A DNA stretch of 64,000 nucleotides from Dyadobacter bucti (GTDB taxonomy: Bacteria; Bacteroidota; Bacteroidia; Cytophagales; Spirosomataceae): positions 186,001 through 250,000 of the forward strand of contig NZ_SWFP01000005.1 of assembly GCF_005869225.1 (NCBI RefSeq). The letters are read 5' to 3'. Under the pieces are notes generated by a model. It had not been told where the DNA came from. It was given only the letters and a program-made list of their open reading frames with translations, and made no database searches. Made by a program: the position numbers and the translations under genes. Shown in pieces: positions 8,234 through 16,728 of this stretch (position 1 is the stretch's first letter; each line of letters starts with the position of its first letter).

Positions 8234-9232
8234 TCATTTTACCTCTTGCCGACGTTGCATTGCTTCCCGCCATGTAGTCAATATAATTCCTTCTTTTTCA
8301 ATGTATTTGCGCAGTTCCGGGTCGATCATTGCCAGGAAATCCCCCTCGCGGGTGACCATGGAGTCTGAAATTTTCGGAAAAACCTCCGTATGAATTGTGC
8401 AGTGCATAATCACCATTGTCAGTCCCGGTTTCAGGCTTTTAATGGCATTGATATATTTTTCGGTTTTGTACTTCTGCAATGCTTTCTCTGAATTGTCGCC
8501 GTTTGCCGGGCCTTTCCAGCCATAACTGGTGTTTTCCAGATCATCCAGCACCGGGAGCCCGGCTGCCCAGAGTTGTTTCCCTACTTTTTGTGTCATTTCA
8601 AATCGCTCGGCAATCATTTTCTCTCCGGCCTGAATAGCTGTATTGTGCCCGCCGGGAAACATGACCGGAATTTTTTCTTCCATACCTACCTTTAAGTAAC
8701 GTTCCAGAAATTCGGGCGTAGCAAAAAGGGTACCCATGTGTGAATCCAGGTGGGTCGGCTCGAAACCCATACTTCGGGCGCGTTCCAGCTGGGCACGGAT
8801 TTCAGTTTCCACTTCGTCAGGGGAGGCGTTTTTGACAACATCCGCTACATTACTCCACATAGCACCTTCTGAATCAACCAACCCTTTTACTTTTGGTTTC
8901 CCGGCCAGTGGTCCCCAGCGATAATCTTTCCACTCCGACGTAAGCGTAAGGTGCAAGCCGGCATCGAGGTCTTTGTTTTCTTTCAGGTAATGAACAAAAC
9001 CGGGCACCCATCCGCAGGGCATCATGACACTCAGCGAATTGGCAACACCTTCCTTGATGGCCCTGATCGCTCCCTGATTGGATTCGTATGACATGCCGAC
9101 ATCATCTACATGGATGATCAGGACTTTCTTGCCTTTGGGATAGCCCAGTTTTTCCGCATAGGTGGTTTCAGCATTTTGCGCAATGATAACATTAGGTAAA
9201 AGCATGATCAGAAAAATGAATAAGTGTTTCAT
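8234..9232 (-). CDS. secreted ChbG/HpnK (YdjC-like) carbohydrate deacetylase
   Basis: A 332-residue protein with a Sec signal peptide (MKHLFIFLIMLLPNVIIAQN), so exported. The mature part begins the YdjC/ChbG/HpnK fold with the metal-binding HVDDVGMSYESN. It also has a glycine-histidine LDAGLHLTLTSEW block and a THLDSHMGTLFA motif that supplies two metal-binding histidines. Family members remove N-acetyl groups from sugars such as diacetylchitobiose or hopanoid-linked sugars. The substrate here is unknown. The gene stands alone on the minus strand with 210 bases of upstream non-coding DNA in which I see no clear regulatory site. Confidence 0.85.
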   Translation of the reverse strand: MKHLFIFLIMLLPNVIIAQNAETTYAEKLGYPKGKKVLIIHVDDVGMSYESNQGAIRAIKEGVANSLSVMMPCGWVPGFVHYLKENKDLDAGLHLTLTSEWKDYRWGPLAGKPKVKGLVDSEGAMWSNVADVVKNASPDEVETEIRAQLERARSMGFEPTHLDSHMGTLFATPEFLERYLKVGMEEKIPVMFPGGHNTAIQAGEKMIAERFEMTQKVGKQLWAAGLPVLDDLENTSYGWKGPANGDNSEKALQKYKTEKYINAIKSLKPGLTMVIMHCTIHTEVFPKISDSMVTREGDFLAMIDPELRKYIEKEGIILTTWREAMQRRQEVK

Positions 9233-9442
9233 AGTATGGTTCTTTCAAGTGAAAAGAAGAAGCTTTTGTTGTTACTATTAATAGGGTCGGGCCGGCGTTT
9301 CAGGCTATTGTAATAAAGATATCCTTTCACCAGAATATACTTGGTCGCTACGGAGAGGCTGAAGTCGCACGGTTTTGTCAAACACAATAGCAATATCCTT
9401 TTCACGTTATTTGCCAGAATACCCCACCCCTAAAATCCTGGC

Positions 9443-10423
9443 ATGCGTAATTTACGGTACCCGACAATCTGCCTTTTTCTGTTATCAATTTCCGCTTCCC
9501 ATGCGCAGCATTTTGCGCTGAGCAGGCTTTTTTATCCCAATGTAACGCTCAAAGCGGACTATACAGTCCCGTCCAGCCTTGATGGTACCCGGGATTTCGG
9601 ATTGCGCAAAACCGGTTTTTTCGGCATTATTCCGGTGCAGAGCGAAGTACAGCTTGGATATAGCCTCCGCAAGAAATTTGACCTGCGGGCAGTGCACACG
9701 GTGATGCTCGCGCAATTCAATCAGGTTCAGCCCACCCTGGACGGAACCGATCTGCCAACCCATGGTTATAAAACATTGTCGCTCGGAGTTATACGTTTGC
9801 AGGCGAGTATAAAGGACCGGCTCTGGGTATATGGCGGGGGCTTGGGGATGACCGAAACCAACGAGACTTTTTTTAGCCCGCAGCCGTTTTTCTGGGGCGG
9901 GGCGGCTCGTATGCATATACTCGGGCTGCGGACGCAGATCATGTACGGATCGGTTCTCGCATACAATCAGAAACTTCGTTTTATCCCAGTATTCGGTATC
10001 AACAAAGGATTGGGCAGGCAGTGGCGCGCGTCGGCTATGTTGCCTTTTATGGCCAATGTAAATTATAAAGCGACCAAATGGTTTAATGTGGATATGCTTG
10101 CGGGGCTGAATGGTTACAGTGGCGGTTTCATGGTACAGACACCCGAGGAGAAAATGCTCAGACGTGAGAATTACCGCCAGATAAAAGTCGGTGTGGCGGC
10201 CAATGCACATCTTTTTACCGTGCTGAATGTTTCACTGGAAGCCGGAGTCACTACTTTTAGACAGCTCAGGACTTTCAACAGTGCCCGCGAAAACTTAACT
10301 TCGTATACACCGGCTACTACTCCCTATATCGGTGCGAGTGTCCGCTACATTACGAGCCGCTCCAAAATGTCATCCAGGTTTACAAGAAAAATGGGATTGG
10401 GAGAATCGGGGATCAACTGGTAA
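9443..10423 (+). CDS. outer-membrane beta-barrel protein (DUF6268-like)
   Basis: A 326-residue exported protein. The signal peptide is MRNLRYPTICLFLLSISASHAQ, with cleavage likely after SHA. The rest consists of alternating hydrophobic strands rich in aromatic residues (TLKADYTVP, RKTGFFGIIPVQSEVQLGYS, RLWVYGGGLGMTE), ending RYITSR plus a short tail. This is the pattern of the DUF6268 outer-membrane barrel family known in Bacteroidota. No catalytic motif is seen. It is followed 11 bases later by an AraC regulator and then by a VOC protein, probably in one transcript. Family naming is from memory of the pattern. Confidence 0.65.
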   Translation: MRNLRYPTICLFLLSISASHAQHFALSRLFYPNVTLKADYTVPSSLDGTRDFGLRKTGFFGIIPVQSEVQLGYSLRKKFDLRAVHTVMLAQFNQVQPTLDGTDLPTHGYKTLSLGVIRLQASIKDRLWVYGGGLGMTETNETFFSPQPFFWGGAARMHILGLRTQIMYGSVLAYNQKLRFIPVFGINKGLGRQWRASAMLPFMANVNYKATKWFNVDMLAGLNGYSGGFMVQTPEEKMLRRENYRQIKVGVAANAHLFTVLNVSLEAGVTTFRQLRTFNSARENLTSYTPATTPYIGASVRYITSRSKMSSRFTRKMGLGESGINW

Positions 10424-10434
10424 GAACCTTCAGT

Positions 10435-11250
10435 TTGAAAGATTTCAGCAACATAAGATCGCTTTACAATCCGGTTCAGCCACTGGTCAAGCGGCCCTGC
10501 GATGAAGTAGTGTACACTGAATTTCTTCCCGATCCAAAACTGACCAACCTCATCTTCTGCTACTGGCAGCTAAAAACAGATCAGCCTCTGACGGACACTT
10601 TTTATTATCGTGTGATTGCCGACGGCTGTATCGATATATTCTTTGAATTGCAGAATCCCGGGGAAAGTTTTGTGATGGGTTTTTCCAACGCATATACTGC
10701 GTTTCCGCTGGAGGAATCATTCAATTACGTGGGTATCCGGTTTTTGCCTTCCGCTTTCCCGCAAATATTCGGGATCAATGCTTCTGAGTTGACCAACCGG
10801 TTCGAAAGCCTGAAAACAGTTGTCACCCCGACTGCCGAATTTATCAGATTGAATTTTGATCCTGCCTTTTCCACCGATAAAATTGCCACTGTGCTCGACA
10901 AGCATTTTTTATCACTTATCACTGATTTGAAGATTGCGCCAGATGTGCGGCTTTATGGAGCGATGGAAATTATCCTGCAAAAACAAGGAATTCTGAGTTT
11001 GGAAAAAGACTTGGATGTGGGTATTAGCAGCAGACAGCTGAGGCGGCTATTTGAATTTTACATCGGGGACACAGCCAAGACTTTCAGTAAGGTAGTAAGA
11101 TTTCAGAACTTGCTGCGGAATGAATCTCCAACCAGAGCACAGGGAGCAATCCAGCCTTTTTTTGATGCCGGATATTACGATCAGGCACATTTCATCAAGG
11201 AATTTAAAATAATGTTCGGTTCCACGCCGGGTCGTGCTTTTGACCTCTGA
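10435..11250 (+). CDS. AraC family regulator with DUF6597-type sensor domain
   Basis: A 271-residue regulator. The N-terminal 130 residues (YTEFLPDPKLTNLIFCYWQL, VIADGCIDIFFEL, FNYVGIRFLPSAFPQIFG) match the DUF6597 domain found at the front of many AraC proteins. The C-terminus has the AraC helix-turn-helix pair, with SSRQLRRLFEFYIGDTAKTF then FFDAGYYDQAHFIKEFKIMFG as the recognition region. The open frame starts at TTG 10435, 11 bases after the barrel gene. No ATG lies nearby, so TTG is accepted with some doubt. The next gene is a VOC protein, a frequent neighbour of such regulators. Confidence 0.85.
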   Translation: MKDFSNIRSLYNPVQPLVKRPCDEVVYTEFLPDPKLTNLIFCYWQLKTDQPLTDTFYYRVIADGCIDIFFELQNPGESFVMGFSNAYTAFPLEESFNYVGIRFLPSAFPQIFGINASELTNRFESLKTVVTPTAEFIRLNFDPAFSTDKIATVLDKHFLSLITDLKIAPDVRLYGAMEIILQKQGILSLEKDLDVGISSRQLRRLFEFYIGDTAKTFSKVVRFQNLLRNESPTRAQGAIQPFFDAGYYDQAHFIKEFKIMFGSTPGRAFDL

Positions 11251-11325
11251 AAGTTGTCCGTTTTTTACAAGTTCGCTGATACCGGGCGCGGTAGTTTTGT
11301 AATATCAACTTTAAATAAGATCATT

Positions 11326-11706
11326 ATGAAACTGAACGCAGGAATTATTACAAACAAACTGGCAGAAACCAAGGAGTTTTATACCAAATGGCTGGGTTTT
11401 GGAGTAAAATTTGAAAATGATTTTTATCTCCTGATGCATACGCCCGATGAACAGTCCGACATGGCTTTTTTACTGCCCGATCATCCATCCCAGCAGCCTT
11501 TGTTTCAAAAACCGTTTCAAGGCATCGGCGTGTTCTTTACTATTGAAACCGAGGATGTAGATAAAATTTATGACGATTTAAAAAAACGTGGCGTGAAAAT
11601 CGTGATCGAGCTGAGAGATGAGCCCTGGGGCGACCGTCATTTTGCCATTCAGGATCCGAACGGCGTTGGAATTGATATCGTCCGCTACACCAGCCCGGAA
11701 GATTAA
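11326..11706 (+). CDS. VOC/glyoxalase superfamily protein
   Basis: A 126-residue protein starting at the ATG at 11326 (MKLNAGIITNKLAETKEFYT). The paired beta-alpha-beta-beta-beta halves are visible: the first half ends at FENDFYLLMHTPDEQSDMAF, and the second runs GIGVFFTIETEDVDKIYDDL to DRHFAIQDPNGVGIDIV. This resembles the bleomycin-resistance/dioxygenase group, whose members bind a metal or a small ligand. The specific function is unknown. An upstream in-frame extension to 11254 is not needed. The stop overlaps the last bases of the converging heptose kinase gene. Confidence 0.85.
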   Translation: MKLNAGIITNKLAETKEFYTKWLGFGVKFENDFYLLMHTPDEQSDMAFLLPDHPSQQPLFQKPFQGIGVFFTIETEDVDKIYDDLKKRGVKIVIELRDEPWGDRHFAIQDPNGVGIDIVRYTSPED

Positions 11707-12680
11707 ACCAGTTTTTGGGCCTCGGCTTTTAAAAGGTTTTTATCAATAGGTACCACGCCTACCATCTCACAAACCAGCCCGCCGCCCAGATTGGAAACGG
11801 CGGCGATGGTTCTGGGAGGAAGCCTCAATGCGACACAACAAGCCGCAATACTGATCACTGTATCGCCTGCGCCCGATACGTCAGCTATCTGGCGGATGTG
11901 CGCGGGCAACTGATGTATTTCGTTTTCAAAATCTATAAAAACACCTCTCTCGGAAAGTGTAATAAGTGCACCATGGATGTTGAGGGTTTCTTTCAATTGC
12001 TGAACCGTCGCCTGTAATTCCACAGGATTATCCACATTGAAATCCACTTTCAGCCCCTCCCTGAGCTCTTTCAGGTTTGGCTTGAACAATGTGGTGTTAT
12101 GATATGCAAGAAAATTCCGCTTCTTGGGATCTACAACCGTAGGCACATCGTGAAGATTGGCAAATGCAGTTATTTCGGCTATGGACTCAGCGGTCAAAAC
12201 GCCTTTGTCGTAATCTTCAAAAATAACTACGTTACAGGAAGGGATTAGTTCTTTGGCTTTGGCGACCAGTCTCTCAGTTTCGTGTCTGGAAATTGGCTTG
12301 TCAGTTTCGGTGTCGATCCTTACCACTTGCTGGGAACCCGCAATAATACGTTCCTTGATCGTTGTAACCCTGTTTTCGCTCCTGATCAATCCCTCGCAGT
12401 TCATGCCTTTTTCCTTGAGGCTGTTTTCGAGCAGGTCGCCCGGGTTGTCCGTACCGATCACGGAACAGATAATAGCTTCTGCGCCCAGCGACTGAACATT
12501 CAGCAATACATTACCTGCGCCGCCGAGGCGATATTCGCGGGTCTGAACCGTCACTACCGGAACAGGTGCTTCCGGCGAGATTCTCTCCACTTTCCCCCAC
12601 ACATAGGAATCAAGCATGACATCGCCTATGACCAATACACGCAGCGAGTTGAATGCTTCAAAAACCTGATCAATATTCAT
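11703..12680 (-). CDS. rfaE1: D-glycero-beta-D-manno-heptose-7-phosphate kinase (PfkB family)
   Basis: A 325-residue ribokinase-fold enzyme. In ADP-heptose synthesis for LPS it phosphorylates heptose 7-phosphate at C1. Seen here are VLVIGDVMLDSYVWGKVERI, the substrate loop SPEAPVPVV, the glycine motif EYRLGGAGNVLLNVQSLGA, and the PfkB ATP/catalytic signature DVSGAGDTVIS near residue 265. Only the kinase half is present. The cytidylyl/adenylyl transferase half of bifunctional HldE is absent, as is usual when the two functions are encoded separately. The last bases overlap the VOC gene tail by 4. Confidence 0.85.
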   Translation of the reverse strand: MNIDQVFEAFNSLRVLVIGDVMLDSYVWGKVERISPEAPVPVVTVQTREYRLGGAGNVLLNVQSLGAEAIICSVIGTDNPGDLLENSLKEKGMNCEGLIRSENRVTTIKERIIAGSQQVVRIDTETDKPISRHETERLVAKAKELIPSCNVVIFEDYDKGVLTAESIAEITAFANLHDVPTVVDPKKRNFLAYHNTTLFKPNLKELREGLKVDFNVDNPVELQATVQQLKETLNIHGALITLSERGVFIDFENEIHQLPAHIRQIADVSGAGDTVISIAACCVALRLPPRTIAAVSNLGGGLVCEMVGVVPIDKNLLKAEAQKLV

Positions 12681-12729
12681 TTAGTGTTATGGTAAAAAAA
12701 CTGACAATGAGACCTGAACGCCGGATGCG

Positions 12730-13158
12730 TCAGACTTTGGCAACAAAATGAAGGCTTGCTACCTGAAACCTTTTGTTGAGATACAGCCTGTGGGCATCTG
12801 TACGGGCTTCTGTCACACCCGAATCCAGATGCACCTGCGCGTAGTTTTCCTTTTTGGCATAATCCAGGATCCAGTCGACCAGTACTCCGGCATATCCTTT
12901 TCCCCGATGGCCGGGAACAGTGGAAAGGTCATCAATATAAATGTACCTGCCCCTGAAAAGATTGTATCCCGTTTCGAAAACGGCAACCGCCGCCGCTTCT
13001 CCCTGATCTTCTATAAAAATGATCTGACGGTTATCTTCCAGTGTTTTTTGAACTGCTTCAAAATAGAGATCGTCGGTCAGCGACGGCCTGAGTGCCTGGA
13101 TAGCAGCACGGCATTTCAGAATATCATCCTCTGTTTCGACAATTTGAACAGCTGTCAT
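12730..13158 (-). CDS. GNAT family N-acetyltransferase
   Basis: A 142-residue GNAT enzyme that moves an acetyl group from acetyl-CoA to an amine. The acetyl-CoA loop is seen as HRGKGYAGVLVDWILDYAKK, after the central strand GRYIYIDDLSTVPG, with the C-terminal HLDSGVTEARTDAHRLYLNKRF. The substrate is unknown. Its ATG overlaps the ribBA stop by 4 bases (ATGA), so it is translated from the ribBA transcript. Confidence 0.85.
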   Translation of the reverse strand: MTAVQIVETEDDILKCRAAIQALRPSLTDDLYFEAVQKTLEDNRQIIFIEDQGEAAAVAVFETGYNLFRGRYIYIDDLSTVPGHRGKGYAGVLVDWILDYAKKENYAQVHLDSGVTEARTDAHRLYLNKRFQVASLHFVAKV

Positions 13159-14402
13159 CCTTTATTTACTGGAATGGTTAAGTTGCTCAGATTGTGACCC
13201 ATTTTATCTCGTTTGGTCAAAAGGTATTTTTCATTGTATGGGTTGGACGGGATTTCAATATTCATCGAATCCACGATTTCCAATCCGTAACCGATCAATC
13301 CTGCACGTTTTTTTGGATTGTTGGTAATCAGGCGGAGTTTGGTAACATTCAGGTCGCGAAGGATCTGGGCGCCCACGCCATAATCACGGTCGTCCATAGG
13401 AAATCCCAGTTCCAGGTTGGCTTCAACAGTGTCCCTGCCCATTTCCTGTAGCTTGTAAGCCCGTAGCTTATTCAACAGCCCTATGCCCCGTCCTTCCTGG
13501 TTCATGTATACGATAACGCCTTTCCCAGCTTTGTCCACCATGTCCATGGCTGCATGCAGCTGAGGTCCGCAATCGCAGCGGCATGATCCGAAGATATCTC
13601 CTGTAACACAGGAGGAATGAACCCGGACAAGAACCGGTTCGTCTTTTTCCCAGGTACCTTTCACAAGTGCAAGGTGCAGGTCGCCGGTGTTGATCTGGCG
13701 ATAAGCGATAAGATCGAAGTGACCCCATTTGGTTGGCATATCGACGCCGATTTCCCTTTTGATCAAAGATTCCTTGCGCAGCCTGTACTCGATAAGATCT
13801 TTAATGCTGACAAGTTTAAGGTTCAGGCGGTTGGCGATTTCCCGTAATTGCGGAAGGCGTGCCATGGAACCATCTTCATTTAAGATCTCTACCAATACCC
13901 CCGCAGAGGATAGTCCGGCGAGGCGCGGAAAGTCTATTGCAGCCTCCGTATGCCCGGTGCGGCGGAGTACGCCGCCTTTTTTTGCTTTCAGAGGAAAGAT
14001 ATGCCCTGGGCGGCCAAGATCTTCCGGCCGGGTTTCGGGATTTACCAGAGCTTGTATGGTTTTGGCGCGGTCACTGGCTGATATACCCGTAGTGCAGCCA
14101 TTCCCCAGCAGGTCGACAGACACAGTAAAGGCGGTTTCATGCAAGGCTGTATTGTTGCCTACCATCATTTCCAGCTCCAGCTCCGCACAACGTTCTTCGG
14201 TGATTGGAACACATATCAAACCACGGCCTTCACGGGCCATAAAGTTCACTATTTCAGGCGTTACCAGCTCGGCAGCGCAAATAAAATCACCCTCATTTTC
14301 CCGGTCTTCATCATCGACCACGATGATCATCTGGCCTTTGCGAATGGCTTCTATGGCGTCTTCAATGGAGTCCAGCACGATTGGAATACTATTATTATTC
14401 AT
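13155..14402 (-). CDS. ribBA: bifunctional DHBP synthase / GTP cyclohydrolase II
   Basis: A 415-residue enzyme for both entry reactions of riboflavin synthesis. The RibB half (about residues 1-205) contains the DDEDRENEGDFICAAE acidic loop and RRTGHTEAAIDFPRLAGL. The RibA half contains the zinc ligands in SCVTGDIFGSCRCDCGPQ and the catalytic YMNQEGRGIGLLNKLRAY, ending with LRLITNNPKKRAGL. All expected residues are present and the length is normal. A -7-like TACCTTTG lies 50 bases upstream. It leads a two-gene operon with the GNAT gene. Confidence 0.95.
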   Translation of the reverse strand: MNNNSIPIVLDSIEDAIEAIRKGQMIIVVDDEDRENEGDFICAAELVTPEIVNFMAREGRGLICVPITEERCAELELEMMVGNNTALHETAFTVSVDLLGNGCTTGISASDRAKTIQALVNPETRPEDLGRPGHIFPLKAKKGGVLRRTGHTEAAIDFPRLAGLSSAGVLVEILNEDGSMARLPQLREIANRLNLKLVSIKDLIEYRLRKESLIKREIGVDMPTKWGHFDLIAYRQINTGDLHLALVKGTWEKDEPVLVRVHSSCVTGDIFGSCRCDCGPQLHAAMDMVDKAGKGVIVYMNQEGRGIGLLNKLRAYKLQEMGRDTVEANLELGFPMDDRDYGVGAQILRDLNVTKLRLITNNPKKRAGLIGYGLEIVDSMNIEIPSNPYNEKYLLTKRDKMGHNLSNLTIPVNKG

Positions 14403-14451
14403 TAATCAGGTTGACGAAAAATAGTTTTGATTAAAAACTCGTTTTACTTAG

Positions 14452-14459
14452 CAAAGGTA
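14452..14459 (-). promoter_or_regulatory. probable -7 box of the ribBA promoter
   Basis: TACCTTTG on the minus strand matches TAnnTTTG and lies 50 bases before the ribBA ATG. It is the same octamer as upstream of lpdA. I do not see a good -33 box. The leader is too short for a typical FMN riboswitch and none of its conserved pieces is visible. Confidence 0.5.
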
Positions 14460-14589
14460 AGGTGTTAATGTTGAAAAGTTCTATTTTTGAACCTCCATTG
14501 CATTTTAACAAAGGATTTTCCTTATACGTTTCAAATGGTTTGAGGTAATAAAAAGACGTATTATCAATGGAGAAAATTTTACTCAACTT

Positions 14590-16542
14590 ATGAAGATCAG
14601 GTTACTGCTACTGTTTTTGTTAAGCGTCCTCCTGCCTTTTCAAAAAAAAGCTTTCGCCCAGTTTTGTGGTAATACGGGCGGGTTTACTGTCACACCTTCG
14701 GAGGGTTGTGCACCTTTAAGTGTCGAAATTAAGAATGAGGTGACAGGGGCTGAAAATATCAGCTATGTCTATGATTTTGACCGCAATCAGACTACTGCGC
14801 CATTGCCGGGTCAGGCCACACAGGATGTTACTTTTACATATAGCGATCCTGGTACATATACCATATTACAATTTGGCAGCGCCGGCGGGACAGGGTTCAG
14901 CCAGTGCAAGGATATTGTAGTAAATGAAACAAAAGCGCCCAAAGGTGAACTTGTAAACTGCGGCAACGGTCTTTCCAGGGTTACATTGATTGATGATAAA
15001 ATTGCAGCCGGCTATGATTTTATAATAGTCGACTGGGGAGACGGCACATCGGCGAAGGTTTCTTTGAAAAATGGTGACCCGTTATCTGTGGAGCATCTTT
15101 ATGCAAACGGCAATAACAACGGTAGAAATGTTACAATAAGCGGAGGATACACTGATGGCAGGTGCCAGACAAGTATAACGAAAACCCCGCTGACGCCGGT
15201 CAATGCGGCTCTGGCCCTGAAAGATATCAGGATCAGAAGCCTTGAAAACTTTCCTAATGGTGACATCAAAGTCATTTACGACGGAAAAGAAGGAACGCCC
15301 ACCGAGATTTTGATAGACAAAGGCGATGGTCAGTTTGTACGTACTGGGAAGATAAGTCAGGTTGGTGGTGCCCAGTCGGCAACTTTCACTGATCTCACGC
15401 CCGGGCAGATTTACAGGGTGGCACTTTCCTCAAAAGATATTTGTGGAAATGCGATCACAAGTCCCGTAGTAAGTTCAATCACGATTAAGGAAGAACCCTC
15501 ATCGCGGGATGAGATCATAGCTGTTTCCTGGGAAGACGGACAGAATTCAGATCTCGTATTACAGTATCAGCTTAAAAGAGACGGAGTGGTTATTTACAGT
15601 TCGGGATATGATCAGAAATCCTATCTGGATACCGATGTAAAATGTGGCAATACCTATAAATATGAGGTCGTTACGATCATTGCCAATGATGTCAGGTCTT
15701 ATTCCGCCCCAGTGGAAATTAAGCCAAAGACCGCTTCGCCTGAAACGATCAGCCGTGCGAGCGTTACTGTAAAAGATGACAATACGATCGTTACGCAGGT
15801 CGAACTTGCTGGTGAAGGGCTGACCAGTTCCTATAATCTGATCGTGGAACGGGCGCCGCTGGGAAGTACCGATTTTCAACAAGTTTCTCCGGCAGGTAAT
15901 CAGACGCTTGTGTTCGAGGATCCGGGTGTGAATACGGGTCAAAGTTCATATTGTTATCGGTTTCAGTATGAAAATGCCTGTAATCTGAAAGCGCCTGATT
16001 TCAGCCCGCCGGTCTGCTCCATATTGCTTGCCAGTAACACCCAGGATGTTTTTTGGAACGCGGACTCTCCCTTCACGACAGGAATAAGTTCGTACGATTT
16101 AATACAAATGGACGAAAACGGCAACCTGCAGGATGAGCTGCCCAAGCAACTCAACACCAGCCACAGACTGGATCTTGGAACACAAACAGCATTTTCTTTT
16201 CAGGTTAAGGCATTTTCTATGGATGGAAACCTGTCAAGCTTTTCCAATACAATTAATTTCAAACGCGATGCGATCATTTTGATCCCCGATGCTTTTACGC
16301 CAAATGGAGATGCTTTTAACGAAAGATTTGAAGTAAAAGCACATTTTGTATCGGACTTTCAAATGTCGGTTTACAATCGCTGGGGCGAGGTCGTGTTTCA
16401 TTCGGAGGATATAAACAATGGGTGGGACGGAAACATCAACGACGGTAAAGCGCCCGGAGGCTATTATTTGTATAAAATTAAAATGAAGGATTCTTACGGG
16501 CAGACAGTGTCACGAAACGGGAGCTTTCTGCTTATCAGGTAA
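14590..16542 (+). CDS. secreted PKD/Fn3-like protein with gliding-motility (type IX) C-terminal domain
   Basis: A 650-residue exported protein with signal peptide MKIRLLLLFLLSVLLPF plus QKKAFAQ. A PKD-like domain follows (TPSEGCAPLSVEIKNEV, DFDRNQTTAPLPG, YSDPGTYTILQFGSAGG), then several fibronectin-like beta-sandwich repeats. The C-terminal 85 residues are the gliding-motility-associated domain (TIGR04131, type B sorting signal): ILIPDAFTPNGDAFNERFEV, MSVYNRWGEVVFHSEDINNG, WDGNINDGKAPGGYYLYKI. That domain directs export by the type IX system to the cell surface or medium. It is probably an adhesin or surface filament component. A paralogue follows directly. Confidence 0.88.
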   Translation: MKIRLLLLFLLSVLLPFQKKAFAQFCGNTGGFTVTPSEGCAPLSVEIKNEVTGAENISYVYDFDRNQTTAPLPGQATQDVTFTYSDPGTYTILQFGSAGGTGFSQCKDIVVNETKAPKGELVNCGNGLSRVTLIDDKIAAGYDFIIVDWGDGTSAKVSLKNGDPLSVEHLYANGNNNGRNVTISGGYTDGRCQTSITKTPLTPVNAALALKDIRIRSLENFPNGDIKVIYDGKEGTPTEILIDKGDGQFVRTGKISQVGGAQSATFTDLTPGQIYRVALSSKDICGNAITSPVVSSITIKEEPSSRDEIIAVSWEDGQNSDLVLQYQLKRDGVVIYSSGYDQKSYLDTDVKCGNTYKYEVVTIIANDVRSYSAPVEIKPKTASPETISRASVTVKDDNTIVTQVELAGEGLTSSYNLIVERAPLGSTDFQQVSPAGNQTLVFEDPGVNTGQSSYCYRFQYENACNLKAPDFSPPVCSILLASNTQDVFWNADSPFTTGISSYDLIQMDENGNLQDELPKQLNTSHRLDLGTQTAFSFQVKAFSMDGNLSSFSNTINFKRDAIILIPDAFTPNGDAFNERFEVKAHFVSDFQMSVYNRWGEVVFHSEDINNGWDGNINDGKAPGGYYLYKIKMKDSYGQTVSRNGSFLLIR

Positions 16543-16728
16543 CCGATCGATCGTTAGTTACTAAAATACTTTTATTACTATTCCGTTTTTAGTTAATATT
16601 GCCCCTGCCCCTGAAAATTATCATCAATTGGAATCGGTGTTACCCCGCTGATAATTTCCGTTATTCTTCTCTGCTCAACGTTATTTTAATCCTTCTGAAA
16701 AAGAGTTATTATTTAATGTTGCACACAT

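Noticed and set aside
14403..14589. FMN riboswitch upstream of ribBA
   Set aside because: The leader before the ribBA ATG is only about 45-50 bases after the -7 box, and none of the conserved FMN riboswitch pieces is visible.
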